The position numbers were made by a program, and so were the translations under genes. Positions 1 to 11,048 of a stretch of 64,000 bases of DNA are shown in pieces (the first letter of the stretch is position 1; each line of letters begins with the position of its first letter). The stretch comes from Gigantopelta aegis. Its lineage: Eukaryota > Mollusca > Gastropoda > Neomphalida > Peltospiridae. The stretch is from NCBI RefSeq assembly GCF_016097555.1, contig NC_054703.1:10689423-10753422 (forward strand). The letters are read 5' to 3'. The notes under the pieces were generated by a model. It was not told where the DNA came from and did not search any database. It worked only from the letters and a program-made list of their open reading frames with translations.

Positions 1-1440
1 TCTATTATACGGTCTCCATACAACGATGTTAAATGTTGTGTCAAATATAATAGCGTACTCTCAGATTTTGTTATATGAAAGAACGGTTTATTCCAAGAAG
101 ATGTGTTGTCACCCATATTACTTTCTATGTATGTCAATGGCTGTGAGATGCAATTACTATCAGATAATTGTCCGTATGTTGAAATACAAATGTTAAAGGG
201 ACATTCCTGAGTTTGCTGCATTGTAAGATGTTCTACGATTAAACTTACATGTTAAATATATTTTCTTGTTTAGAATATCAGTGTCTGTATATTCAATGTG
301 TTTCTGGTCGTCTTAATATTTGTAAGAAGCCCAAACTGGATTTCGTCTTCAAATAATTTCGTACGTACGAAAAAAATATATTTTAGGAAATAAAACGAAA
401 TTTAACCCAGTACAAATATTAGAACGATCAGAAACATGTTTAATATACAGCCACTAATATTTTATGCTGGAAAATATATTTGATATTTAATTACAATCGT
501 TAAAAAGTCTCTGTTAGTCGATAACATCTTAAACATTGCAGCAAACTCAAGAATGTCCCTTTAAATATATGTTTAATAATGTATGCTGATGATATGGTGC
601 TGTTATCTGAAACACCAGAAGGACTACAATTAGTGTTTGATTCACTATCAAAGTATACCTATAAATGGAATTTAACAGTAAACACAAATAAGACTAAGGT
701 TGTTATTTTTAGAAATGGTGGCAAAGTTCGAGATAATGAACAATGGTTTTATAATGGTTACCAGTTAGAGATTGTAAATGAATTTAACTATCTTGGTATA
801 TTTTTTTTTTTATAACGGCAAATTTAACCGTACTCAGAAAAGAGCTGCAGAGCAAGGGCGTAAAACATTATTTTCAATACTTGGTGTGTGTAATAAGAAT
901 TATTTTAATATTGAAACAATGTTATCTGTATTTGACACATATGTTAATGTGTGGGGTTTTCACCCTGCTCAAGACATTGAAAAGATCCATTTACAATTTT
1001 GTAAAACAATACTAGGCTTACGAAAAGGCACATGTAACGTTTTTGTTTATAATTAATTAGGACGATTTCCATTGTGTATTATAAGAAAACTAAGAATCAT
1101 TAAATATTGGATAAAACTACATACTACTAATAACTCTATATTAAAAGCTATATATGAGGAAATGGAGCAATATGGAGATAATTGGTTAATGAACGTTAAA
1201 AAAGAACTTAATGCACTTGGTCCAACATGTATATGGAACTTAACACATGTTGATGACAGTATTTGTAATGCACTTAAAGAAAGGCTATGTGATGTGTTTA
1301 AGCAGCAATGTTATAGCAGAATAATGGCAACGCCAAAAGGAAATTTATATCAATATTTGGTAAATGAATTTAGTTTACAGACTTATCTTAAAAAAAACAT
1401 TAGACATTTATTTATTTATTTTATATTAACTGCCGAATTT
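1..1440 (+). pseudogene. Non-LTR retrotransposon (LINE) remnant, copy 1: reverse transcriptase and C-terminal region, split by a MITE
   Basis: The window opens inside a reverse transcriptase. Bases 100-192 encode a segment with LSPIL and MYVNGCEMQLLSDNCPY, and after the insertion at 193-564 the frame resumes with the catalytic YADDMVLLSE motif (from 579). The thumb region follows (NTNKTKVVIF). Near 800 a run of T shifts the frame. The C-terminal region continues at 810-1056 (FNRTQKRAAEQGRK, IHLQFCKTILGLRKG) and, after a stop, at 1072-1400 (LRIIKYWIKLH, NWLMNVKKELN). An antisense relative at 52753-55690 shares these blocks and adds an endonuclease domain. Reverse transcription from an RNA template is the family's function. 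This copy is dead: stop codons, frameshifts and an insertion. The clade looks jockey/CR1-like, but I cannot fix it by eye. Confidence 0.85.
193..564. mobile_element. MITE with about 26-bp terminal inverted repeats and TTAA target duplication
   Basis: The left end reads TTAAAGGGACATTCCTGAG and the right end is its inverse, with one mismatch over about 26 bp (TGCAGCAAACTC...GTCCCTTTAA). TTAA stands at both edges, as for piggyBac-type insertion. The interior is AT-rich and has no coding capacity. It sits inside the LINE reverse transcriptase. The related LINE copy at about 53690 has the same flanks without the insert, so the boundary is confirmed by an empty site. A decayed second copy appears at 56898-57665. 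The piggyBac link is an inference from TTAA only. Confidence 0.85.
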
Positions 1441-2120
1441 TAGTTATGTCTTTAAAATTATTTCCGAAAAAAAAAATTGAATGAAAAAGAAATGTGTATT
1501 AGTTGCTAAATTTTAATGATGTCTTCAAAGCTATTTTAGAAAAAAAAGAGTAGAATGAAACAGGATGACTTAGAGGATAACACATACGGCGGCCTTTGAT
1601 ATACTAGTCGTGATGAACTGTCTGGAATAAGAAATAGCCCAATGGATCAACCTGATTAAAATTAGCTCACCAGTAGATCTAACAGCATTGCGTGGACTCC
1701 CATGTCCAGGTGACATTTCATCTATAAATAACAATTTAAATATCGACCAATTATACTTCGCCTTTTATAGCGTTATTCGGGAGCATACAAATTCTAACAA
1801 TATCGGACGAGACTATTTATGCAGCAGGCGAATCTATTTCAACAATGAAAAAAACAGAGGGAAAAGTGCTAGACCGTGGGCCCACTATATCCCCCCCTGC
1901 CGCCCCCCCCCCCCCCCCCCCCCCCCCCGATTTTTCAAGATGAGTATATCGTTTAAGCCTATCCATAGACATATTCAAATCAGTTTGTCTGCAGGCAATC
2001 TGTTGGTGGGTGTGCCTGTAGGGCACGTTTGAGTGTAGGCACCCTATTTATTTTTAACAGGGCAAATTGCTGATCAAGGTGAATGTTCCACATAATTTTC
2101 AAAAATATCTGAAAATAATT
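1441..2120. other. Non-coding stretch with SINE fragment and poly-C tract
   Basis: AT-rich decayed sequence. It contains two near-identical phrases about 65 bp apart (1436-1480 and 1508-1555: a TAAATTTTAATGATGTCTT-like block followed by an A run), a SINE scrap and a long poly-C tract at about 1892-1928. No gene is seen; the open frame across the poly-C is a by-product of the homopolymer. Confidence 0.5.
1583..1662 (-). mobile_element. SINE family A, internal fragment (antisense)
   Basis: Matches the middle of the abundant SINE seen elsewhere in the window (for example 45300-45390): GGCCTTTGATATACTAGTCGTG, then a block ending in AAATAGCCCAATGG. Both ends are missing. Confidence 0.7.
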
Positions 2121-3500
2121 CTGGACTATATCACTGCTTTTACTTTAAAGCTGGGTTACTGGTGAATGTATTCCACCAAAAACTAATACATTTTTGGCAT
2201 CTGACTAAGTATAGTGAGTCAATGAATTTCAAATGTCCTGAGTATTACAAACATAGTATATGAAAAAACTGCATGGCAATGTTGAAGTTAACATGCATAC
2301 ATATTTTGAACATGTTTAAGACCAAATTATGAATGCTATTCATGCTAAATTGCATGTTCATAACAACAAACCACAAAGCAATGCAATATATGTGGTATGG
2401 ATATAGCACCGGGGGTATACTCAACAGCAAAAGTTACACAGTTCTCGATATACATTATTCTCTATGTACATGTGTACATGTATATATACATACCGTACCT
2501 AAAACATTGTGATCCTTTTATTATTGTATTGTATTTAATATCTGATGGCATCATTACCTAAATATGGTACAGTACATGCTGTCTAAACCATTTACATGGA
2601 TATTTTGAATATTTTTATATTACACACAAGTCTTACAAACATTAAAAGTGAATTTACATACCATTCTAGGCAAGTCTGCATTACATATACAATTTATCTA
2701 TCTCACAACAGTTCATCTTACAATAGCTAGTGTGTTTTGTTTTTTTGTTGCTTTTTGTAATATTTTAGAATTGCAGTTCTATTTATATTATGCTTAACTT
2801 ATGTTTTGGTGTATATAATTGATATCTACATAGAATATTGTCATCAGGCAAATATCCAGCACTATAAAAATGTAACTTTCATTCCCAATTCTCAATCATT
2901 TTATGTGACCCAAATATGATATATGTGAAGTTTACAATTTTCTATTTCTACATCCTTTCTTTTATCCAATAAAGTAGATGTTAATAACAATTGCAAAACA
3001 ATATAATATGAGGTATGAATAATTATATACTTCTCAAAATAAGTTACTAGTAAGCAATGTATTAAATTTCTATGTATACACATACTTAGGATTGCCTGAA
3101 GCTTTTATTATTAAAACCCCCCAAATAAACCTGACTTTTTTCTATAACATATTGAAGCTTCATTATTCAAATGTGGTTCAGTATATGGAGTTTATATACA
3201 ATGTTCACAAATTTATGAAGATGTCTCTCTGTTCTTAATACCAGCCAATTATAAATACCTTTCCTCGGCATGTCTGTTAAAACATTTACAATTCATCTAT
3301 CTCACAGAAGCTTGTACTATTTTTAAAAACATATTTGTATTTAAATTGTGCTTAATTTATGCTTAGGTTTATATAATTGACATCAGATATAATCATCAGG
3401 CATATTTAGCACTTGACTTTCTTTCCTATTTCAGTCTTATCATCTGACTCAAATATAATGTCTATTATGTTCACAATATCTTGAATTTTTTTTTTTTGCT
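2120..3500. repeat. AT-rich region containing a diverged direct duplication (period about 605 bp)
   Basis: About 2660-2960 and about 3265-3490 share ordered phrases: GGCAAGTCTG / GGCATGTCTG, ATCTATCTCACA, GCTTAA-TTATG, TATATAATTGA, ATCATCAGGCA, ATGT-GACTCAAATAT. The two blocks are clearly diverged, so this is an old duplication. No coding region is recognisable. Confidence 0.55.
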
Positions 3501-4720
3501 CTTGTTCCTCCCTCAATATACCAACATCTCTTGCATTATCAGATCACAAACCATCCAATTCAGCTTCAGTATTTCTTTGGACATTTCTCAGCCATTTCTA
3601 TGTGGTTGAGGAATGCCCTGGACTTTGTGACATGACTAATATGAGACCATGACAATTTGCTCTCTTCCGATTTGCTCTATTGGTACAGCATATTTTCAGG
3701 GACTATTTACTGGATGGAAGGTTTGCAACTAATCCACAGTAGCATAATAACAGCATTTGTGGTTTGGCACTAAATTTCTCATGTGAAAGGTTTTTTTTCC
3801 AAGCCACACTTGATCAAGAAATCCCTACAAAGGTCTTAAGAGACTGGAAGACCTTTTAAATGAAAAAAAGAAAACTCTGCCCTCAGCTTCTTGGGAAGAG
3901 GGTTCTATTTGTGAGACAAATTATATGTTTCAAATGCAAACCATGTCTGGGGGTGTTGTAAAGTATACAAGAAGATGCAGAAACAAAGATTATACTTCAA
4001 TGTATGTACATTGCTGCCAGTTCACCATCCCAGATACGAACTTTTTTATACACTCAACTTGGCAACAATAGGCATCTTATAGATGTGCACAGCATCATTA
4101 AGGATGCAGGGAAGACACCAACTAGCAATTTCAGCTGTGCTTGCCATTACTGGCTATGATACCAACAGAGCTTTTATGCAGAATGGAAAACTGGAGGTTT
4201 TGAATATTCTCAAGCAACACCAAGACTTCCTTGAAATGTTGTTAGTTCATGAAGTTCAGCAAAAATTGATGTTCATATATTTAAGAAGCAGATAATTTCA
4301 CCTTCTCTATGGGAGTGCAGGTGCGAATAACATACAAAGACATCATGACTTGAGAAATATCTGGAAATGTTTGTTGCCAAACCAAGGATGATAATATTGA
4401 ACTACAGTAGAGTGTAAATTAGCCTTCTCCACTCTATATGTATGTATTCACTGAGAATGCTCTGACAATGCACATAAAGAGAACAAATTGCCAAGTTAGT
4501 ATTTGGTATCAGTCATTCCAGGCAGTATAGGCTATTCCTCAAGCAAAGTGTCGTATGGCTGAGCAATTTTAGAAGGAACCCTAGAGATGAAATAGTGATA
4601 TTATACTATGAGCGCTGATGGACATACTGATAGAGGAACCAGAGCAGAGTCTGGAGAAGGAGAATACCAGAAAGTATGAACATGACAGACATATTTTAAT
4701 TGCATGAAAATGCAAAGGAA
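3500..4720 (+). pseudogene. Decayed coding remnant resembling a widespread invertebrate multi-copy protein with a TGCDTT-type motif
   Basis: Frame-shifted peptide pieces keep a recognisable order. About 4010-4080 reads ASSPSQIRTFLYTQLG then RHLIDVHSIIKD. About 4115-4290 reads AVLAITGYDTNRAF then QNGKLEVLNILKQHQDFLE. About 4290-4330 reads FHLLYGSAG. In a family I recall from molluscan and cnidarian genomes, a central LHA[FL]TGCDTTSAF block is followed by GK-x-LKLL; here Cys is replaced by Tyr. Stops and shifts between pieces show it is not functional. The role of the family is unclear to me; it behaves like mobile-element cargo or a multi-copy host family. The assignment is by eye only. Confidence 0.45.
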
Positions 4721-5520
4721 TATGAAAGGAAGCCAAAACTTTCCTAGACAATATTTGATGTAGAAACTAATTATATACACCTGAGCATAAGTTAAGCACA
4801 ATGTAAATATAAAGGCAAATCTAAAAATATTACAAACACAGACTAGTATAAGATCAACTTTTGTGAGATAGATGACATGTACATGTAATGCAAAAGAAAT
4901 TATGGTAGGTACACAAAACTGATGCTTTAAATTTTTAACACTGGTGTTTAGTAAAGAGGGACATATTCATAATATTGATGCACATACATGTATACTCAAC
5001 AAAATTAATTAAGGGCTAGTAAACTTTGTTATATTATAATATAATTATTTGTTACTGTCATATTATTTTAGCATGTTTTGGTCATATATATGGCTTCTAT
5101 ACATTGTTTCAGTAAACGTTTACTAGTTATACACACAAAAAACACTGGGTATTTCACATACTTATGAAAAATATTGAAATAAGCATTAGGCAAGTATTTG
5201 TTACACATTTGTTCAGAATGTTGTTTGTTATTGTGTTCCCTCAAAATTGTTATTTAAGTCATTAAGTTCAAGAGCATGCCATAATGCTGACAACTTTCAA
5301 CGGAAGTTGTATTTTTCCCCATATTTAAAGAAAAATGCTAAAATATCTATTGGACCTTAATTAATTTTGTTGAGTATAGTATAGGCAGATATACTGAACC
5401 AAATTTGAATAATGCTGCCTCAATACATTAAATACAGTGCATTTTTTAATAGTAAAAGGTTCAAGCAGCCCAAAATATGTGTAAATATAGAGAATAGTGA
5501 AGCTAATTTTAATTTTAATT
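4720..5520. other. AT-rich non-coding stretch
   Basis: I see no gene, no clear repeat border and no RNA gene here. The text is AT-rich with weak internal similarity to 2120-3500. Confidence 0.4.
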
Positions 5521-5521
5521 A

Positions 5522-5604
5522 ATGGATCCACCGACAGGGATCGATCCCAAATCGAGAGCGCATCCAAGTGAATGCTTTAACACTCAGGTACGTTCCGCCG
5601 CCTA
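5522..5604 (-). mobile_element. SINE family A, tRNA-like head only (antisense)
   Basis: The phrase ATCCACCGACAGGGATCGAT and the following block up to GCTTTAACACTCAGGTACGT match the antisense head of family A (compare 45395-45460), including the region of the RNA polymerase III B box (GGGATCGATCCC). The body is absent. Confidence 0.7.
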
Positions 5605-5635
5605 TGTGTTCAGAGGATAAACTGACATTGAATAG

Positions 5636-5822
5636 CGAACACACACACGCGCAGGGACACTCGCACGGACATATACACACACATACGCACGCACACACAC
5701 ACGCACGGACACAGACATACACACGCACGGACAGACGCAATGACACGCATGCGCACACACGCACGAACACGCTCACACACATGGACAGAGACACGGACGG
5801 ACACACACACACACACACAGGC
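5636..5822. repeat. Imperfect CA/GT microsatellite block
   Basis: CA dinucleotides with interspersed CG and CGGA units. It opens frames on both strands (about 100 codons) that are low-complexity Thr-His or Cys-Val and are not genes. Confidence 0.9.
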
Positions 5823-6190
5823 AAAAATTATGTTTTTCATTCTGTTTGTATATTTATTAGTTATCTGATATCCTGCCAGGCTGCAGTGGTTGCAAAACAA
5901 GGCGTCGCGCGTCGCATGCGACGTTTACTACCCTCATTTCCGACGTCTGTTTTCGCCACAGTTGCTCAGTTGTTCATATTTTCTTGGTTCTTGTCTGAAT
6001 GTATAGCTCGGATTCTATGGGTTAATTTCTTCAGGAAAACTTTGAGTTCCCCACGAATACAGCGTCTATTACTGCTCATTGCCTTTGTTTTTAAAATATA
6101 TTTTGTTTTGATTCATGAGCACACTCACTGGTAGACCCAGTGATTTTCCGCGATCGCGAACAAAAAACAAAAGCATATTTTACTATTGCC
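5823..6190. other. Non-coding stretch, function unknown
   Basis: Less AT-rich than its surroundings, with CpG-containing words (GTCGCGCGTCGCATGCGACG at about 5904, a near palindrome; CCGCGATCGCG at 6148). No open frame with recognisable protein similarity. Confidence 0.35.
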
Positions 6191-6540
6191 ACACGATGTA
6201 AAACTGACGATTGACCCGTGCGCAGTACTATTGACAAACGCTAGACTGGATTATGCGCTTCACGGTAAACCAAATGGTCACATTGGGAACCAATCAAATA
6301 CTTCGCGAACGTTAGCGAAACGTTTGCTGGCTGAACTTGGGGCTGGTTTACTACTTAGTCTGTTGCGTCTGCGCAGATGGGACAGGGTTTTTTTTCCCCC
6401 CAGGAGTAAGCTTAGCCAGCAGTTTGTCGCTAACGCTTGTCTCGGAAGACAGATTTTTACGCTACACCTTAAACCGAATGGCCAGTGTGTTTGCACACAT
6501 TTAGTAAAACAAACGGCTGGCTGAACGTTGCAATGTTACT
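6190..6540. repeat. Element with internal inverted repeats (probable non-autonomous transposon)
   Basis: About 6308-6334 (GAACGTTAGCGAAACGTTTG, continuing CTGGCTG) is inverted at about 6411-6439 (CTTAGCCAGCAGTTTGTCGC, continuing TAACG), and outer phrases AAACCAAATGG / AAACCGAATGG flank both. The 350-bp scale and nested arms suggest a MITE-like unit. Exact ends and target duplication were not resolved. Confidence 0.45.
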
Positions 6541-7320
6541 TTATTTCCGCTGTGTCATGAGCATACTTCAGTTTGCAGACGACGTTAGACTGTCAAAGAG
6601 ATGATAAAATAAATGTTTACGTTTTGTGAACCCTAAGCCCCGTTGAATAAAGCAGTGCACTTAATTGTTGGACAATCATGCTTTATGTAGCTATTACAAT
6701 TGTAGCCTTCCTCCTGATGTGATTTTTCGCTACTCATATGTAGGCTTACTTTGATTTAATGACAAATAGCGACGCATGTCGACGCCAGTAAATTTTCGGA
6801 CCCTTTAATTTGTCACAACTTGTGTTAGTTCAAATGTCAATTACATATTGCAATCTGAAACAGAAATGAAACAGAATTTACAAAAAAAACCCATTAAACT
6901 GAAAATAGCTTTCATACTTGTTCTATTAATGGGCCAACAATTTCACCAACTATATGCATTACAAGTGGACTACATTGCACACTTCTGTGGTAACAGAGTC
7001 CGGCCCATAGAGCCCCCCCCCCCCCCCCCCCCCCCATTACTGAGTGTCTGTAGCTCTCGATAAACCCCAACTCCTACTCTGGCAGTTCCAACGCCTACTA
7101 GTACTTCGTTTTGCAACCGCTGAGCCTGCCGTTTTACCTCTCACTACTTGTCGTCTCTATCTATCTCTTTTTTCCCCCTCTCTGTTTGGCTTTCTGTCTC
7201 TCTACATACATACACATACACACATACACACATATATACATACATACCAATCCTGTAAACCGGACATACATGGGATCAATTTGAAGATCCGGTTTTAAGA
7301 TGTTTCCGTTTTTATATCCA
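6540..7320. other. Non-coding stretch with poly-C tract and CA/TA-type microsatellite
   Basis: Holds two AATAAA words (about 6609 and 6649), a poly-C run at about 7013-7035 and a CATA/CACA microsatellite at about 7204-7248. Near 7255-7300, AAACCGGA and TCCGGTTT form a short inverted pair. No gene is supported. Confidence 0.4.
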
Positions 7321-7321
7321 A

Positions 7322-7494
7322 GTTTCCTCTCTAACACTATATGTTGCTACTATTGCTGCTAATGTAAACATGTAGTGGGTTTCCTCTCTAACAGTATATG
7401 TTGCTACTATTGCTGCTAATGGAAAAATGTAGTGGGTTTCCTCTCTAACACTATATGTTGCTACTATTGCTGCTAATGGAAAACATGTAGCGGG
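7322..7494 (+). repeat. Three tandem copies of a 57/58-bp segment derived from a SINE body
   Basis: Units starting at 7322, 7379 and 7436 each begin GTTTCCTCTCTAACA and contain TATATGTTGCTACTATTGCT, then a GCTAATG block. GCTAATGGAAAAATGTAG followed by CGGGTTTCCTCTCT is family A SINE body sequence, so this is a local triplication inside a SINE that continues at 7495. Confidence 0.75.
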
Positions 7495-7606
7495 TTTCCT
7501 CTCTGAGACTATATGCCAAAATTACCAAATGTTTGACGTCGAGTAGCCAATTATTAATAAATCAATGTGCTCTAGTGGTGTCCTTAACTAAAACAAACTC
7601 CTTTTT
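7495..7606 (+). mobile_element. SINE family A, 3' tail
   Basis: Contains ATGTTTGACGTCGAGTAGCC, ATTAATAAATCAATGTGCTC and TAGTGGTGTCCTTAACTAAA, the conserved 3' tail also present at 28220-28300 and 36360-36437. Confidence 0.8.
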
Positions 7607-7637
7607 TATTTTGACATTGGTGAAATCTCGTACAACC

Positions 7638-10600
7638 CCGGACCCGGCCCATCTGGACCAGAATGCCAACCGTGACTACTGGACTACATCCTAGTCTGAT
7701 CAGCTCTTATTAACACGGACCCGGCCCATCTGGACCAGAATGCCAACCGTGACTACTGGACTACATCCTAGTCTGATCAGCTCTTATTAACACGGACCCG
7801 GCCCATCTGGACCAGAATGCCAACCGTTACTACTGGACTACATCCTAGTCTGATCAGCTCTTATTAACACGGAACCGGCTTCTCCACACCAGAATACCAG
7901 CCGTGACTACTGGACTACATCCTAGTCTGATCAGCTCTTATTAACACGGAACCGGCTTGTCCACACCAGAATACCAGCCGTGAGTACTGGACTACATCCT
8001 AGTCTGATCATCTCTTATTAACACGGAACCGGCCCATCTGGACCAGAATGCCAACCGTGCCTACTGGACTACATCCTAGTCTGATCAGCTCTTATTAACA
8101 CGGAACCGGCTTGTCCACACCAGAATACCAGCCGTGAGTACTGGACTACATCCTAGTCTGATCATCTCTTATCAACACGGAACCGGCTTGTCCACACCAG
8201 AATACCAGCCGTGAGTACTGGACTACATCCTAGTCTGATCATCTCTTATTAAGACGGAACCGGCTTGTCCACACCAGAATACCAGCCGTGACTACTGGAC
8301 TACATCCTAGTCTGATCATCTCTTATTAAGACGGAACCAGCTCGTCCACACCAGAATACCAGCCGTGAGTACTGGACTACATCCTAGTCTGATCAGCTCT
8401 TATTAACACGGAACCGGCTCGTCCACACCAGAATACCAGCCGTGAGTACTGGACTACATCCTAGTCCGATCAGCTCTTATTAACACGACACCATAATACC
8501 AGCCGTGAGTACTGGACTACATCCTAGTCTGATCAGCTCTTATTAACACGGAACCGGCTTGTCCACACCAGAATACCAGCCGTGAGTACTGGACTACATC
8601 CTAGTCTGATCATCTCTTATTAACACGGAACCGGCTTGTCCACACCAGAATACCAGCCGTGAGTACTGGACTACATCCTAGTCTGATCAGCTCTTATTAA
8701 GACGGAACCGGCTTGTCCACACCAGAATACCAGCCGTGAGTACTTAACACCTAGTCTGATCAGCTCTTATTAACACGGAACTTGCTCCACACACCAGAAT
8801 ACCAGCCGTGAGTACTGGACTACATCCTAGTCTGATCAGCTCTTATTAACACGGAACCGGCTCGTCCACACCAGAATACCAGCCGTGAGTACTGGACTAC
8901 ATCCTAGTCTGATCAGCTCTTATTAACACGGAACCGGCTCGTCCACACCAGAATACCAGCCGTGAGTACTGGACTACATCCTAGACTGATCGGCTCTTAT
9001 TAACACGGAACCGGCTTGTCCACACCAGAATACCAGCCGTGAGTACTGGACTACATCCTAGTCTGATCATCTCTTATTAACACGGAACCGGCTTGTCCAC
9101 ACCAGAATACCAGCCGTGAGTACTGGACTACATCCTAGTCTGATCATCTCTTATTAAGACGGAACCGGCTTGTCCACACCAGAATACCAGCCGTGAGTAC
9201 TGGACTACATCCTAGTCTGATCATCTCTTATTAAGACGGAACCGGCTTGTCCACACCAGAATACCAGCCGTGAGTACTGGACTACATCCTAGTCTGATCA
9301 GCTCTTATTAACACGGAACCGGCTTGTCCACACGAGAATACCAGCCGTGACTACTGGACTACATCCTAGTCTGATCAGCTCTTATTAACACGGAACCGGC
9401 TCGTCCACACCATAATACCAGCCGTGACTACTGGACTACATCCTAGTCTGATCAGCTCTTATTAACACGGAACCGGCTCGTCCACACCAGAATACCAGCC
9501 GTGAGTACTGGACTACATCCTAGTCTGATCAGCTCTTATTAACACGGAACCGGCTCGTCCACACCAGAATACCAGCCGTGAGTACTGGACTACATCCTAG
9601 TCTGATCAGCTCTTATTAACACGGAACCGGCTCGTCCACACCAGAATACCAGCCGTGAGTACTGGACTACATCCTAGTCTGATCAGCTCTTATTAACACG
9701 GAACCGGCTCGTCCACACCAGAATACCAGCCGTGAGTACTGGACTACATCCTAGTCTGATCATCTCTTATTAAGACGGAACCGGCTCGTCCACACCAGAA
9801 TACCAGCCGTGAGTACTGGACTACATCCTAGTCTGATCAGCTCTTATTAACACGGAACCGGCTCGTCCACACCAGAATACCAGCCGTGAGTACTGGACTA
9901 CATCCTAGTCTGATCAGCTCTTATTAACACGGAACCGGCTCGTCCACACCAGAATACCAGCCGTGAGTACTGGACTACATCCTAGTCTGATCAGCTCTTA
10001 TTAACACGGAACCGGCTCGTCCACACCAGAATACCAGCCGTGAGTACTGGACTACATCCTAGTCTGATCAGCTCTTATTAACACGGAACCGGCTCGTCCA
10101 CACCAGAATACCAGCCGTGAGTACTGGACTACATCCTAGTCTGATCATCTCTTATTAAGACGGAACCGGCTCGTCCACACTAGAATACCCGCCGTGAGTA
10201 CTGGACTACATCCTAGTCTGATCAGCTCTTATTAACACGGAACCGGCTCGACCACACCAGAATACCAGCCGTCACTACTGGACTACATCCTAGTCTGATC
10301 ATCTCTTATTAACACGGAACCGGCTTGTCGACACCAGAATACCAGCCGTGAGTACTGGACTACATCCTAGTCTGATCATCTCTTATTAAGACGGAACCGG
10401 CTTGTCCACACTAGAATACCAGCCGTGAGTACTGGACTACATCCTAGTCTGATCAGCTCTTATTAACACGGAACCGGCTCGACCACACCAGAATACCAGC
10501 CGTGAGTACTGGACTACATCCTAGTCTGATCATCTCTTATTAACACGGAACCGGCTCGTCCTCACCAGAATACCAGCCGTGAGTAATGGACTACATCCTA

Positions 10601-10757
10601 GTCTGATCATCTCTTATTAACACGGAACCGGCTTGTCCACACCAGAATACCAGCCGTGAGTACTGGGCTACATCCTAGTCTGATCATCTCGTCCACACCA
10701 GAATACCAGCCGTGAGTACTGGACTACATCCTAGTCTGATCATCTCTTATTAAGACG
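7638..10757. repeat. 77-bp satellite array, about 40 copies
   Basis: The unit reads CACGGAACCGGCTCGTCCAC, then ACCAGAATACCAGCCGTGAG, TACTGGACTACATCCTAGTC and TGATCAGCTCTTATTAA. Diagnostic variants are CTTGTCC or CTCGTCC, GATCAGCTC or GATCATCTC, AACACGG or AAGACGG, and an edge variant (GGCCCATCTGGACCAGAATG) in the first three units and again near 8032. Truncated units lie near 8486, 8745 and 10687. The array is wedged between a SINE tail and an antisense SINE. It has no sustained open frame; satellite DNA of unknown role. Confidence 0.97.
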
Positions 10758-10769
10758 TATCTGGCTTCT

Positions 10770-11048
10770 AAAGTTAAAGTTTGTTTGGTTTAACAACACC
10801 ACGATTTATGAATCATCGGTTATTGGATCTCAAACATTTGTCAATGCTAACATTTTTAGTCTTTGACAGGAAACCGGCTTCTTTTTACATTGGGAGAAAG
10901 AGCTCTTTTATATGCATCATCACACATGCAGGGTAGCACACTGAACTGGCTGGAATGTGACATAATCCAATGGAACTACTGGCGGTGATCGACCCTGGTC
11001 CGATCACACATCAGGTGAGTGCTTTACCACTGGGCTATGCCCACACCC
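10770..11048 (-). mobile_element. SINE family A, nearly full length (antisense)
   Basis: Begins with the antisense tail (AAGTTTGTTTGGTTTAACAA), runs through AGCTCTTTTATATGCATCAT and the GGCTGGAATGTGACATAATC block, and ends with the tRNA-like head (GGTCCGATCACACATCAGGT, GCTTTACCACTGGGCTATGC). Diverged from the younger copies. Confidence 0.8.

Noticed and set aside
5519..6134. Open frames of 96-188 codons across the CA repeat
   Set aside because: They consist of Thr/His or Cys/Val runs forced by the microsatellite, on both strands at once, and have no recognisable domain outside it.
7638..10757. CRISPR-like array
   Set aside because: Units are contiguous 77-bp satellite copies with no unique spacers, and the genome is eukaryotic.
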